A stretch of 64,000 bases of DNA from Haematobia irritans (GCF_050003625.1 NC_134398.1:58365641-58429640); one strand, 5' to 3'. Counted from the stretch's first letter, positions 44,458-56,649 are shown. Numbers and translations: made by a program. The notes: generated by a model not told the origin, from the letters alone.

Positions 44458-45796
44458 CAGGGATCCGGAGCGGTCAATTTTTTTCGCTCCGCTCCCTCTC
44501 CGGAGAAAAAAACAATAGCTCCGCTCCGGGAAAAAAAATTTCGCTCCGCTCCCACCATAGAATGGAGATGGGGGGGTATAATAAGTTTTATCGAAGTATC
44601 GATTTTCGAATATATAAAGTATATATATTTTTGATCAGGAAGAAACTGTAAGACGATATAAGCATGTCCTTCTGTCCGTCTGTCTGTGATAATCACGCCA
44701 CAGCCTTCAATAATAGCGCTATAGTCCTGAAATTTGGCACCGATTCGTCTTTCGTCTGCACGCAGGCTAAGTTCGAAGATGGGATATATCGGTCCAGGTT
44801 TTTATATAGATCCAATATAAACCGATCCCCGATTTGAGTCTTAGGCTTATAGAAACCGAAGTTTTTATCCAATTTTCCAGAAATTAGAAGTCTAGAGATA
44901 TTTTAGGACCATAGAGAGGTGTGCTGAAAATGGTGAGTATTGGTCGATGTTTTCGTACAGCCCCCATATAGACCGATCAGCCGATTTTACTTCTTGGGCC
45001 GAAGTTTTTATCCGATTTGCACGAAATTGGAAATCTGGATGTTGGGGTCTGTAAGTTTTTCAGAACAACAATTAGATGCGCAATTGTGATTTATCGGTCG
45101 TTAGATACGTATTAAAAGTATGGGAAATTTTGAGAAAAGTTTGCACTTAGCAGTGGCGATTTTAAAATGAAATTGTGTATATTTTGGCCATATTTGCCTA
45201 AAACGGAAAAGCATATATATATATGGGGGCTTTGTCTCAATCTTAACCGATTTTGACCAACTTTGGCACACTCTGCTAAAATGTTAATCTGTGCACAATT
45301 TCAAAATATTCGGAGTGAAACTTTGGTCTCCATGGTCATATGAATCAAAATCGGGCGAAAGAGATATATGGAGCTATATATAAATCTGAACCGATGTCGA
45401 CCAAATTTGGCATGCATAATAGGAATATTAGTTCTACTTCCTGTATAGAACTTCATGTAAATCGGAGTACAACTTTGGCATCTGGATTCTGGGGCCGTAT
45501 AAGTGGATATCGGGCGAATGATATGTATGGTAGCTATATCTAAATTTATACCGATTTTAAGCAAATTTGTCCTCATTACCACACTATCAATTGTACTCTT
45601 TGTGCAACATTTATACCAGAGCAAACGAAATAAAAAGAATCTATCATCGCATTTGATTAAATCTAATATTTGTTTTTTGGAACGGAGCGGTTTTTCTTTT
45701 GGAAATCGCTCAGCTCCGTATTTTAAAAATATCGCTCCCGCTCCGCTCCGGCCAAAAAAGGGTGCGCTCCGCACAGCTCCTCGCTCCGAATCCCTG
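44458..45796. mobile_element. hAT-like element holding HINE fragments, 1339 bp
   Basis: Termini CAGGGATCCGGAGCGG and, inverted, CAGGGATTCGGAGCGA. The word GCTCCGCTCC repeats near both ends. Flanks TTTCAACG and GTTCAAAG could be a decayed 8 bp duplication (6 of 8 match). The CAGGG end and 8 bp target suit hAT. The inside holds HINE-C text on the plus strand (about 44551-45060) and HINE-B text on the minus strand (about 45090-45640). No transposase. Confidence 0.65.
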
Positions 45797-46053
45797 GTTC
45801 AAAGTAACGGTGGACAATTGCTATATATAACATTGAATTATAAATATGATTTATGTTATATACACTGTAAAAAAGTTTTATAGCCGAGTCAGAATGGCGT
45901 TCCATTTTGCGGTGAAACCACTTATCTGATCCTGAATAGGTCTTAACGTTTAGACGACGAATGAGACCTATACATATGTCTCATTTCGTATTTCCGCTAT
46001 ATAATCTACATTTGTTATCCAAAAAATCAGACTTCAATATAACAAGACAATTA

Positions 46054-47342
46054 ACAGGTTGGCTGATAAGTCCCCGGTCTGACACATAGATGGCGTTGCT
46101 AGTATTAAATGCATATTATTTTTATATAGTACCAACCTTCAAATGATTCGTGTCAAAATTTTACGTCTGTAAGTCAATTAGTTTGTGAGATAGAGTCTTT
46201 TGTGAAGCAACTTTTGTTATTGTGAAAAAAATGGAAAAAAGGAATTTCGTGTTTTGATAAAATACTGTTTTCTGAAGGGAAAAAATACGGTGGAACAAAA
46301 ACTTGGCTTGATAATGAGTTTCCGGACTCTGCCCCAGGGAAATCAACAATAATTGATTGGTATGCAAAATTCAAGCGTGGTGAAATGAGCACGGAGGACG
46401 GCGAACGCAGTGTACGCCCGAAAGAGGTGGTTACCGACGAAAACATCAAAAAAATCCACTAAATGATTTTGAATGACGGTAAAATTAAGTTGATCTGGAT
46501 AGCAGAGGCCTTAAAGATATCAAAGGAACGTGTTGGTCATATCATTCATCAATATTTGGATATGCGGAAGCTCTGTGCAAAATGGGTGCCGCGTGTGCTC
46601 ACATTTGACCAAAAACAACAACGTGTTGATGACTCTGAGCGGTGTTTGCAGCTGTTAACTCGTAATACACCCGAGTTTTTCCGTCGATATGTGACAATGG
46701 ATGAAACATGGCTCCATCACTACACTCCTGAGTCCAATCGACAGTCGGCTGAGTAGACAGCGACCGGTGAACCGTCTCCGAAGCGTGGAAAGACTCAAAA
46801 GTCCGCTGGCAAAGTAATGGCCTCTGTTTTTTGGGATGCGCATGGAATAATTTTTATCGATTATCTTGAGAAGGGAAAAACCATCAACAGTGACTATTAT
46901 ATGGCGTTATTGGAGCGTTTGAAGGTCGAAATCGCGGCAAAACGGCCCCATATGAAGAAGAAAAAAGTGTTGTTCCACCAAGACAACGCACCGTGCCACA
47001 AGTCATTGAGAACGATGACAAAAATTCATGAATTGGGCTTCGAATTGCTTCCCCACCCACCGTATTCTCCAGATCTGGCCCCCAGCGACTTTTTCTTGTT
47101 CTCAGACCTCAAAAGGATGCTCGCAGGGAAAAAATTTGGCTACAATGAAGAGGTGATCGCCGAAACTGAGGCCTATTTTAAGGCAAAACCGAAGGAGTAC
47201 TACCAAAATGGTATCAAAAAATCGGAAGGTCGTTATAATCGTTGTATGGCTCTTGGAGGGAATTATGTTGAATAATAAAAACGAATTTTGACAAAAAAAT
47301 GTGTTTTTCTTTGTTTGACCGGGGACTTGTCAGCCAACCTGT
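46054..47342 (+). mobile_element. Himar1-type mariner, full length, 1289 bp
   Basis: The left end ACAGGTTGGCTGATAAGTCC is mirrored at the right (GGACTTGTCAGCCAACCTGT). TA at 46052-46053 and 47343-47344. Length and ends match the Himar1 element of the horn fly. Confidence 0.95.
46231..47275 (+). pseudogene. Himar1 transposase, four inactivating lesions
   Basis: A mariner DD34D transposase, which would excise and insert the element at TA sites. The ATG is at 46231. One-base losses near 46237 and 46296 shift the frame, TAA stands at 46460-46462 and TAG replaces a tryptophan codon at 46754-46756. The rest is well kept. First catalytic D in VTMDETWLHHY, second in FHQDNAPCH, third in DLAPSDFF, with 34 residues between the last two. 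The final block ends GNYVE at 47275. The full span of about 348 codons equals the normal length. Confidence 0.9.
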
Positions 47343-47344
47343 TA

Positions 47345-49018
47345 ATTTATAATAAAGCAACTAAAAGTAGTTTCATACCTTTTTAATAAATTTCCAGCAA
47401 AAAAATTTGTAATTCGAGACATACACCGAAAAAAAGGAAACTCTTTTATAGTAAGATGGCTACATTGTATTAGACTTTTAAAACTGTAGCAAAATGACTC
47501 TTTCTTTTCTTGGGCTTCATATCTCACTTTTGTTGATTATTTAATAATTGAGTGAATTTATAAAGAATATTTAAATGTCCCAAAATACAATTGTCAAAAG
47601 AACAATAAAAAATTATACATTGCTTTTGTTTCTTTGAATTGTGTCAGTTAAGCCTTTTATACAACTGAAGTTCATTCTCTGGATAATATTTTGGAGGTTT
47701 GAATATAATAAATTCCCGTGAATATTAAAATGGAACAACTTCATTTGAAACAGACACAAAAATTCAAAAAGTTAACTTGGATTCAATGATGTTGACTTTT
47801 AGTTAAGAATTTTACGGAAACAAAACACTTTTGAAGTTCCTGTAAAATTTCAATTAGGATACAGTTTTCAATGTAGTTTAGATTAAGAATAATTTATAAA
47901 TTAATGCTAATCTTTCTTTATTTAAAAAATGCAAGACCCAAAAATATATTAAAATATCATGTTTAGTTTTGTGTAATAAATACGAACATTGAGTTGTTAT
48001 CTTTTTACACTTAACGATCACACTCACTCACAACAATAGTAGCTTTCAGCTCTGCTGGTCTTTTATTTATATGGTAATTCCACTAAGTGCGATGGAAGAG
48101 GTAAAATATGTTTAACCAGATTTCAGGCCTCTATCATGTTCCAATGCCTTTGTTGCTTTAATCTACTGTCATGTTAAGCGACCCTTTTCTGACACCATCC
48201 CCGTTTGGTTTTTTGGGGTTCTATGTCCTTTTTACGCCAAAGCCACCAAATCATCTCTGGATACGAATTGCCTTAGTAACCAAACAAACAACAAACGGAT
48301 CAAGCCAACACCAAAGAAAATTGTTGTCAGCTTTTGTCGCAAGTAAGGCGTAACTAATTTATATTTAAATTGTGTGTTAAGTCGTGCATAATCTTTGGGA
48401 TGAAATGCGTTGGGAGTATTTTGAATTAACATTGTCGGTATCAAAATTTATCCAGAGATTTATGAAGAGTTAACATACATTAAGACAATGCTTCATAAGA
48501 AAAGGTATTCAGACATGTCTCCTAAATCATTGTCACTGATTTAAATGGAAATATAAGGCGTGTTGAATGTTATTTGGTACTTTAATGGTTATTATGTATT
48601 TTATCAAATTTTATGATATTGTATACTACATTAAATGGTTTTAAGCGATTAAAATGTTACGGGATTATAAGTTAAAAATTAAAGCATATGATCTTTTTGC
48701 TTTCAAAAAATATTAAGTCGACCACCACTGTCAATACTTAGAATTAAAACACAATTCAATTAAATTTAAGTAAATTGATGCACAAGTTTATTAATAATCT
48801 TAAAGCAAGCTTTAAGATTCGTATCCGATCCTGAACACCTCTGAATTCTGCTATTTCCATTAGTTTTCTCGAAGCTTCCAGTTGTTGGCGGGGGCGCCGA
48901 AATTAAGTTGCCATGGAAAGGTATCATATTGCAGTTTAGCAATGGATTGCAAAATGCTGAATTAGCGGCACGTGTAGTTATGCTTTGTTAATATAAACAA
49001 ATACAGAACCAAAATTCG
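47345..49018. other. Unassigned sequence
   Basis: The longest stretch with no recognised repeat in the right half. Short open frames show no known motif. CACCGAAAAAAAGGAAAC at 47424 resembles a YR-type end, without a partner. Confidence 0.3.
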
Positions 49019-49019
49019 T

Positions 49020-49125
49020 AAAATAGACGTTTCTTTTTAAAGAAGCCGCATCTTTGGATTGGAATCAATATCAAAATCCTTAAGCGAACGTCAAAATCTT
49101 TGGAGCCAAATAAACTATTTTTTTG
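49020..49125 (+). mobile_element. YR-B 3' fragment
   Basis: AAGCCGCATCTTTGGATTGG, then CAAAATCTTTGGAGCC and a T-run match the last 100 bp of YR-B. Confidence 0.55.
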
Positions 49126-49239
49126 TATACACCAATTTATAATTCCCTGTTGCATATAATGTGCAGGGTATAATGAGAATCAAACAAAGTCAATTCAAAT
49201 TTGCTTGAAGCTTTGTGTATATCTGATCCGGTTTACAGC

Positions 49240-49662
49240 ATGAATGTCAACACTAAAAACTGTGCGAAACTTGAAGAAAACCACAATGCAATGTTATTCA
49301 CTGCAATCAAATTTCATACACATCGCTATAATGACTTCTTCTCGCGGAGAATATTTCTACTAAAACCGCTGAAAGCATTTTCCTTTGTATGTACACAGAT
49401 TTTCCTCGAATTTGTTTCATACAGAACAAATTCCTCAAAAGGATTCAAGGAAAACCTTGGTTTTATCAAATACGCTTATTGTGCAATAAAAATACGTTAT
49501 GAGATGTTGACAGAATTTATACGAAGACAAACTGATAAATTCTATACAAGAACATCAATTTCCTCGTATATCATAATGATTGAATGTACCACAATAATAC
49601 AATTAATATTTATTAGGAATCGAATTGGAAAAACAAATCTTTGTTATATAGTATTTCTGTAA
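49240..49662 (+). other. Unidentified 140-codon open frame
   Basis: Open from an ATG at 49240, with earlier open codons back to 49201. The protein is rich in I, F, K and T, with no domain, signal peptide or repeat I recognise. It lies between repeat fragments in AT-rich DNA. It may be chance; it is noted only because it is one of the longest frames here not explained by a repeat. Confidence 0.15.
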
Positions 49663-49689
49663 ATAGTTACATCACAGAGTTTGCTTTTT

Positions 49690-49737
49690 CTACCCTTCAG
49701 GGTATAATAAGTTTGTGCATTTGTATGTGACGCCACA
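49690..49737 (+). mobile_element. HINE-B 5' fragment
   Basis: CTACCCTTCAGGGTATAATAAG and GTGCATTTGTATGTGACGCC match the start of the copy at 14443. Confidence 0.6.
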
Positions 49738-49767
49738 CTTAATTTATAATCTTTGCTTCAAATTTTT
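49738..49767 (+). mobile_element. YR-B copy cut into three pieces (piece 1 of 3)
   Basis: TTAATTTATAATCTTTGCTTC is YR-B text. It continues at 52812-52917 and at about 56650-57066, each time after a HINE-A inserted at a T-run. The last piece ends TTTTTTTTTGAGTG. Confidence 0.7.
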
Positions 49768-50019
49768 ATACCCTCCATCATTGGATGGGGGTATATTAAC
49801 TTTGTCATTCCGTTTGTAACACATCGAAATATTGCTCTAAGACCCCATAAAGTATATATATTCTGGGTCGTGGTGAAATTCTGAGTCGATCTAAGCATGT
49901 CCGTCCGTCCGTCCGTCCGTCCGTCCGTTCGTCTGTTGAAATCACGCTAACTTCCGAACGAAACAAGCTATCGACTTGAAACTTGGCACAAGTAGTTGTT
50001 ATCGATGTAGGTCGGATGG

Positions 50020-50940
50020 TATTGAAAATGGGCCATATCGGTCCACTTTTACGTATAGCCCCCATATAAAGGGACCCTCAGATTTGGCTTGTGGAGCCTC
50101 TAACAGAAGCATATTTCATCCGATCCGGCTGAAATTTGGTATATGGTGTTGGTATATGGTCTCTAACAACCATGCAAAAATTGGTCCACATCGGTCCATA
50201 ATTATATATAGCCCCCCTATAAACCGATCCCCAGATTTGGCTTGCGGAGCCTAAAAGAGAAGCAAATTTCATCCGATCCGGCTGAAATTTGGTACATGGT
50301 GTTGGTATATGGTCTCTAACAACCGTGCAAAAATTGGTTCACATCGGTCCATAATTATATATAGCCCCCATATAAACCGATCCCCAGATTTGGCTTGCGA
50401 AGCCTCAAAGAGAAGCAAATTTCATCCGATCCGGCTGAAATTTGGTACATGATGTTGGTATATGGTCTCTAACAACCATGCAAAAATTGGTCCACATCGG
50501 TCCATAATTATATATAGACCCCATATAAACCGATCTCCAGATTTGGCTTGCGAAGCCTCAAAGAGAAGCAAATTTCAACCGATCCGGCTGAAATTTGGTA
50601 CATGGTATTGGTATGTGGTCTCTAACAAGCGTGCAAAAATTGGTCCACATCGGTCCATAATTATATATAGCGCCCATATAAACCGATCCCCAGATTTGGG
50701 TTGCGGAGCCTCAAAGAGAAGCAAGTTTCATCCGATCCGCCTGAAATTTGGTACATGATATTGGTATATGGTCTCTAACAACCATGCAAAAATTGGTCCA
50801 CATCGGTTCATAATTATATATAGCCCCCATATAAACCAATCCCCAGATTTGGCTTGCGAAGTCTCCAAGAGAAACAAATTTCATCCAATCCGGTTGTAAT
50901 TTGGAACATGGTGTTAGTATATGATATTTAACAACCGTGG
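50020..50940 (+). repeat. 153 bp units of HINE-A
   Basis: The word TGCAAAAATTGGT occurs at 50173, 50326 and 50479 and onward with a 153 bp step. Units are about 90 percent alike by eye. Confidence 0.85.
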
Positions 50941-50971
50941 CAGAATTGGTCCATATCGGTCCATAATTATA

Positions 50972-51930
50972 CACGGATGAAAAAGACTGTTTTTCATATG
51001 TTTGGCTATAAACATTATATGTTTGGAACACAAATTTTTAAACACAATATTTTTGAGTGCAAGCATATAATGTTCATAAACTAGCATAACATGTTTGGGA
51101 CATATATGTTAATATGTTAGAACATATTATGTTTGGGACATAAAATGTTTGTAAATATAATATGCTTGGATGCAAACATATATTAATTTAGAAATAGCCT
51201 ATAAACATATATGTGTTTAGTAGCTTGGAGCGCTATTTAACAGGGAGCGATATTGAATTAAGTTGGTGGTTGTTGCTTGTTATTACAAAATTAACATTTT
51301 ATTTTTCCTTGGGCAATTGATCAGCTACTTCTTTGATCCTTACAAACTGTGTGGTCCGCTGTTCGAATCCCCGTCCGGCAAAAGGTAAAATTAAAATAAA
51401 AAAATCATACAATTGAATAATTTCTTCTACAACGTTTGTATTACAGAAAAAGGTGCTAAGAACTAAAAAAATCTCGTTGTAGTGAGAAAGATGTGGGGAA
51501 ATATACAATTGGGCAGAAACAAAATTTTGAGCATTCAGGTCGAAAACCTATGTGGTTAGCACCTATATTACCTGTTTATTTTCATAATTCATTATGATGG
51601 TAAATATATAAATAAATAAATAAAATTTTGAGAATTTTTTTTAAGCATATAATAATTTTGGGTGCAAAATGCTTCCAAACATATTATATGTTCATATAAT
51701 AACATATTGCTTTTTGGAAGACAACATTATTGAATTTGGATGCAAAAATACAAAATGTTTGGAACTTAGACTACCCAAACATATATCGTTTAGACCAATA
51801 TGCTTTCAAAAATATTATATATTGGAAGAGATCAAACATATAAATGTTTGAGCAATACCCAAAAATGTATATGCTTGAAGCAAAATATGTTTGGGACTAT
51901 ATGTTACAGAAGCGATTTTTTGTGAGCGTG
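50972..51930 (+). mobile_element. YR-D element, 959 bp, copy 3
   Basis: Termini CACGGATGAAAAAGACTG and TTTTTTGTGAGCGTG, TA at 50970-50971 and 51931-51932. Removing it gives CATAATTATATATAGCCCCC, the exact HINE-A unit text. Confidence 0.9.
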
Positions 51931-52129
51931 TATATAGCCCCCATATAAAACGTTCTCCAGATTTGACCTCTTTGAGCCTCTTGGAGGAGCAAAATTCATC
52001 CGATCCGGTTCAAATTAGGAACGTGGTGTTAGAATATGGTCGCTAACATCCATATCAAAATTGGTCCAATCACACAAAAATTGGTCCATATCAGTTCATA
52101 ATCATGGTTGCTACTAGAGCCAAAAATAA

Positions 52130-52560
52130 TCTACCAACATTTTATTTCTATAGAAAATTTTGTCAAAATTTTATTTCTAGAGAAAATTTTGTTAATATTT
52201 TATTCGGTTCATAATAAAGTTTTCATCATTGTCAGAATTTTATTTCTATAGAAAATTTTGTCAAAATTTTATTTCTATAGAAAATTTTGTTCAAATTTTA
52301 TTCGGTTCCTAATCATGGTTGCCACTCGAGCCAAAAATAATGTACCAAGATTTTATTTCTATAGAAAATTTTGTCAAAAGTTTATTTCTATAGAAAATTT
52401 TGTTAAAATTTTATTTCTGTAGAAATTTTTGTCAAAATTTTCTTTCTATAGAAAATTTTGTCAAAATTTTTATTTCTATAGAAAATTGTGTGAAAATTTT
52501 ATTTCTATAGAAAATTTTGTTAAAATGTTATTTCTGTAGAAAATTTTGTAAAAATTTTAT
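52130..52560 (+). repeat. 29 bp array of HINE-A
   Basis: About 12 copies of the two-palindrome unit (TTTCTATAGAAA and AAAATTTTGTCAAAATTTT), broken by short pieces of CATAATCATGGTTGCCACTC text. Confidence 0.85.
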
Positions 52561-52811
52561 GTCTACTTTGTCAAACTGAATTATATACGTATTGGATCGA
52601 TCTTTTTTGATTTAATATATACCACGTATGGACTTACATACAATTTAGAAGATGGTGTTAGGAGGTTTTAAGATACCTTGCCATCGGCAAGCGTTACCGC
52701 AACTTAAGTAATTCGATTGTGGATGGCAGTGTTTAGAAGAAGTTTCTACGCAATCCATGATGGAGGGTACATAAGCTTCGGCCTGGCCGAACTTACGGCC
52801 GTATATACTTG

Positions 52812-52917
52812 TTTTTATTAAATTTAGGACACACATTTTGGAAATGTGCGTCCCTCGGTTAAAGTCGTATATTTTTGAACTAAGGCCAATTTTCCTTAAA
52901 TTAAATAAACACTTTTT
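52812..52917 (+). mobile_element. YR-B copy, piece 2 of 3
   Basis: TTAAATTTAGGACACACATTT and CGTCCCTCGGTTAAAGTCGTA match the middle of YR-B at 35475-35535. Confidence 0.7.
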
Positions 52918-53984
52918 ATACCCACCACCATAGGATGGGGGTATATTAACTTTGTCATTCCGTTTGTAACACATCGAAATATTGCTCTAAGACCCCATAA
53001 AGTATATATATTCTAGGTCGTGGTGAAATTCTGAGTCGATCTGAGCATGTCCGTCCGTCCGTCGGTCTGTTGAAATCACGCTAACTTCCGAACGAAACAA
53101 GCTATCGACTTGAAACTTGGCACAAGTAGTTGTTATTGATGTAGGTCGAATTTACGTATAGCCCCCATATAAACGGACCCCAAATTTGGATTGCGATTGC
53201 TCTAAGAGAAGCAAATTTCATCCGATCGAGCTGAAATTTGGTACATGGTGTTAGTATATGGTCTCTAACAACCATGCAAAAATTGGTCCATATCGGTCCA
53301 ATTTTACGTATAGCCCCCATATAAACGGACCCCCAAATTTGGCTTGCGATTGCTCTAAGAGAAGCAAATTTCATCCGATCCGGCTGAAATTTGGTACATA
53401 GTGTTAGTATATGGTCTCTAACAACCATGCAAAAATTGGTCCATATCGGTCCATAATTACATATAGCCCCCGATTTGGCTTGCGAAGCTTCTAATAGAAC
53501 CAAATTTCATCCGATCCGGCTGAAATTTTGTACATGGTGTTAATATATGGTCTCTAATGACCATGTAAAAATTAGTCCATATCGGGTTATAATGACATAT
53601 AGCCCCCATATAAACCGATCCCCGATTAGGCTTGCGGAGCCTCTAAGAGAACCAAATTTCATCCGATCCGTCTGAAATTTTGTACATGGTGTTGGTATAT
53701 GTTCTATAATAACCACGCAAAAATTGGTCCACATCGGTCCATAATTATATATAGCCCCCATATAAACCGATCCCCAGATTTGACCTCTGGAGCCTCTTGG
53801 AGGAGCAAAATTCATCCGATCCGGTTGAAATTTGCAACGTTGTGTTAGTATAAGGCCGCTTACAACCATGCCATAATTGGTCGATATCGGTCTATAGTTA
53901 TATATAGCCGATCCCCAATCACACAAAAATTGGTCCATATCGGTTCATAATCATGGTTGTCACTCGAGCCAAAAATAATCTACC

Positions 53985-54235
53985 AAAATTTTATTTTTAG
54001 AGAAAACATTGTCAAAATGTTATTTCTATAGAAAAATTTGTCAAAATTTTATTTCTATAGAAAATTGTGTCAAAATTTTATTTCTATACAAAATTTTGTC
54101 AAAATTTTATTTCTATAGAAAATTTTGTCAAAATTTTATTTCTATAGAAAATTTTTTCCAAATTTTATTTCTATAGAAAATTTTTCCAAATTTTACTTCT
54201 ATAGAAAATGTCAAAATTTTATTTCTATAGAAACT
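53985..54235 (+). repeat. 29 bp array of HINE-A
   Basis: About eight copies of the same two-palindrome unit. Confidence 0.85.
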
Positions 54236-54300
54236 TTAATCTTAATTATATACGTATTTAACCGGCCTTTTTTAGTTTAATATATACCACGTATGGACTA

Positions 54301-55607
54301 CACCCAAAGAAAAGTGGACTTCTAAAATCAAGTTTCAAATTTTTATTTTTAGCCTGAATTGGCACTTAAAATTTTAAGTACGCAATTACTAAGTTATACT
54401 CATATTAAGCACAAAGTGTGCTTGTTTGTGTAATTCAAGTACTTAAGGTTTGAATTAAGCTTGTTTTGGATTAAAACAAGAAAATTGTTACTTAATATGC
54501 CTCACTGACTTAGCTAATGAGAACACAAAAAAGAGTTTTGTTCTCCTCGATGCTCTCACAGATTTTCAACCCCCAAAAACTTTTTTGCTTGTAATGGTAG
54601 TGGCTTCCATTTCGTTTGCTATCTTAAGTCGACTATGGCTTAAAATAAGAAAAGTTTAACTTGATATTTTTATCGTTACACGTTCGGAAATAGGACGACG
54701 CGGTCCCTCCAAAAGTTCAACAAACGAAACATCAGAGTTATAAATTTACAATTTCGTAAAAGGAGTGCTTGAACAGAGCGCCAATGGATTTGGCCGACAT
54801 ATGTGATAAGAGGAGGAAAACTTACAATTTAAAGCGACAAAGCCTACAAAAGTTGAATTCCTCTGAGTTACTTGCTTCCTGGCCCAAGTTTTCTCCATGA
54901 ATGAACTGCTGATTTTGTAAATAAAAATACATAAATATATATTTTTATATTTTATATTATTTTGTATATATTTATTTTTATTAATAACATGTATTTTGTA
55001 CTTGAATCAATTGCCTATATTATAAATCTATGTAACTACTCCTTTACCTAGGTGTATTATTTGTATAATGCAGTTTCTTATTTTACATATTTTACTTTTC
55101 ATTACAAATGTATGTATCGATATAAAAAAGAATAATAAAAAATATTTTAAAAATATATGAACAAAATTTTTACTTTATGGGAATTAAGCGCACATTGAGA
55201 TTAAAACAAGTACAAAGCACACTAAAATCAAGCGCATATAAAATAACATCGAATACGGTTCGGGATTAAATCAAGTACAGATCGTTCCTGAATCAAGAAT
55301 AGTAGGATTATATTCAAGAATAAAAAAGATTGATCCAAGCCTTCAATCCGTTTAAAACAAGTTCATTTTGGCTCAAGTTCAGCGCTATTGAATCAAGTAC
55401 AGGTTAGGATTAAATAGATTTTCACTAGGCTTAAATCAAGCACTTCCCGTAATAAAAACAAGCCCAAACACGATTGAAAATTTCTAAAATTAAGAAATCT
55501 GTGCTTAATATTTCCGGGATTAAATTAAGAATTTTCTTCTTGGATTTAGAAAATCCGTACTTACCGTACTTTTGACAGCGCTACGGCTTGAATCAATTTT
55601 TTGGGTG
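54301..55607. mobile_element. YR-I element, 1307 bp
   Basis: Termini CACCCAAAGAAAAGTGGAC and TCAATTTTTTGGGTG, TA at 54299-54300 and 55608-55609. Removing it restores GTATGGACTATGTGGTATAT of HINE-A, which is intact at 56461. Words such as ATTAAATCAAGTAC and TTAAAACAAG recur many times near the right end and in inverted form (CTTGTTTTGGATTAA) near the left. This is a dense subterminal array of CACTA type. Confidence 0.9.
54784..54900 (+). other. Short open frame in YR-I, 38 codons
   Basis: Begins MDLADICDKRRKTYN and ends LASWPKFSP before TGA. The composition is less AT-biased than the flanks, and a neighbouring frame upstream is also open for about 28 codons. It could be a scrap of a captured exon or of the parent transposase; I do not recognise it. 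Confidence 0.25.
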
Positions 55608-55740
55608 TATGTGGTATATATTACGGTGTTAGAAAGTTTTAAGATACCTTGCCATCGGTAAGTGTTACCTCAACCCAAGTAATTCGATTGTGGATGACAG
55701 TCTTCAGTAGAAGTTTCTACGCAATCCATGGTGGAGGGTA

Positions 55741-56397
55741 CACTGAAAAAAATATTGTCGTGAGGTCAAAGATTTCATGTCTTTAAAATACGAATACAAA
55801 TTTTGCTTAGCATAGAAGACGCATTTCTCTAAAATAAAGTTATTTTCCTTGTCCAAAAGTCGATAAACTTTTCAATGAAGTCGTATTGTCCTTATAATTA
55901 AGTGATTTGACTTAAAAATGGGTATCTTAACATGAAAGAAAAAATTTATAGGCTAAGGTCAACTTGCCTTTAATAATTCAGAAAAATTCTTTATATTTAA
56001 TGAAATTGTCTTTAAATTTGTTGTCTTTTTGCATCTTGACTACAAAGCAAAAAATCGTTCAAATATAGGACATGTTTTTCAAAACTTTATTTTAAAGAAG
56101 TTTTTTACTTCAAACATAGCATAATTTCTACTGGAAGTCGAGTCCTAATTTGGAAAATAAAGTTGCCGTTAACTCGTTTTTAAAGGACTTTGATAGCATC
56201 TGAAGAAAACAAGCTGAGAAAGCGAAAAATTAAAATTTGCTGCCTAGAAGCAAGTACACAAAACCTAAATTTAAAAGAGAATAGTGCCTTAAAAGTATCC
56301 TAACATGTATTCTCCGCTTCTTTGGCTCGGAATCAATACCAAATTTTTTAAAGTAAAGACAAAATCTTTGGAACCGAGTATGCTTTTTTTTTCAGTG
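55741..56397. mobile_element. YR-A element, 657 bp, copy 3
   Basis: Termini CACTGAAAAAAATATTGTCG and CTTTTTTTTTCAGTG, TA at 55739-55740 and 56398-56399. Removing it restores GGAGGGTACATAAGCTTCGG, the HINE-A 3' text seen at 56598. Confidence 0.9.
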
Positions 56398-56649
56398 TAC
56401 ATAAGCTTCGGCCTGGCCGAACTTACGGCCGTATATACTTGTTTAGTTTAATATATACCACGTATGGACTATGTGGTATATATTACGGTGTTAGAAAGTT
56501 TTAAGATACCTTGCCATCGGTAAGTGTTACCTCAACCCAAGTAATTCGATTGTGGATGACAGTCTTCAGTAGAAGTTTCTACGCATTCCATGGTGGAGGG
56601 TACATAAGCTTCGGCCTGGCCGAACTTACGGCCGTATATACTTGTTTTA

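Larger units (their letters stand above)
49768..52811 (+). mobile_element. HINE-A, complete, carrying YR-D copy 3
   Basis: Starts ATACCCTCCATCATTGG after TTTTT, GTCC tract at 49899-49930, six or more 153 bp units, YR-D at 50972-51930, the 29 bp array, then the 3' end (CCATGATGGAGGGTAC, hairpin TTCGGCCTGGCCGAA, GTATATACTTG at 52811). It is inserted in YR-B. Confidence 0.85.
52918..56646 (+). mobile_element. HINE-A with YR-I and YR-A inside and a doubled 3' end
   Basis: Starts ATACCCACCACCATAGG after TTTTT. The 153 bp units lie at about 53150-53950 and the 29 bp array at 53985-54235. YR-I is inserted at 54301 and YR-A at 55741 within the 3' region. A first end with hairpin and TATATACTTGTTT is at 56442, and a second complete 3' end runs from 56447 to 56646. 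Without its inserts the element is about 1.76 kb. Confidence 0.8.

Noticed and set aside
48885..48915. Primer-site-like GGGGGCGCCGAAATTAAG
   Set aside because: No LTR end precedes it and no retroelement coding sequence follows.
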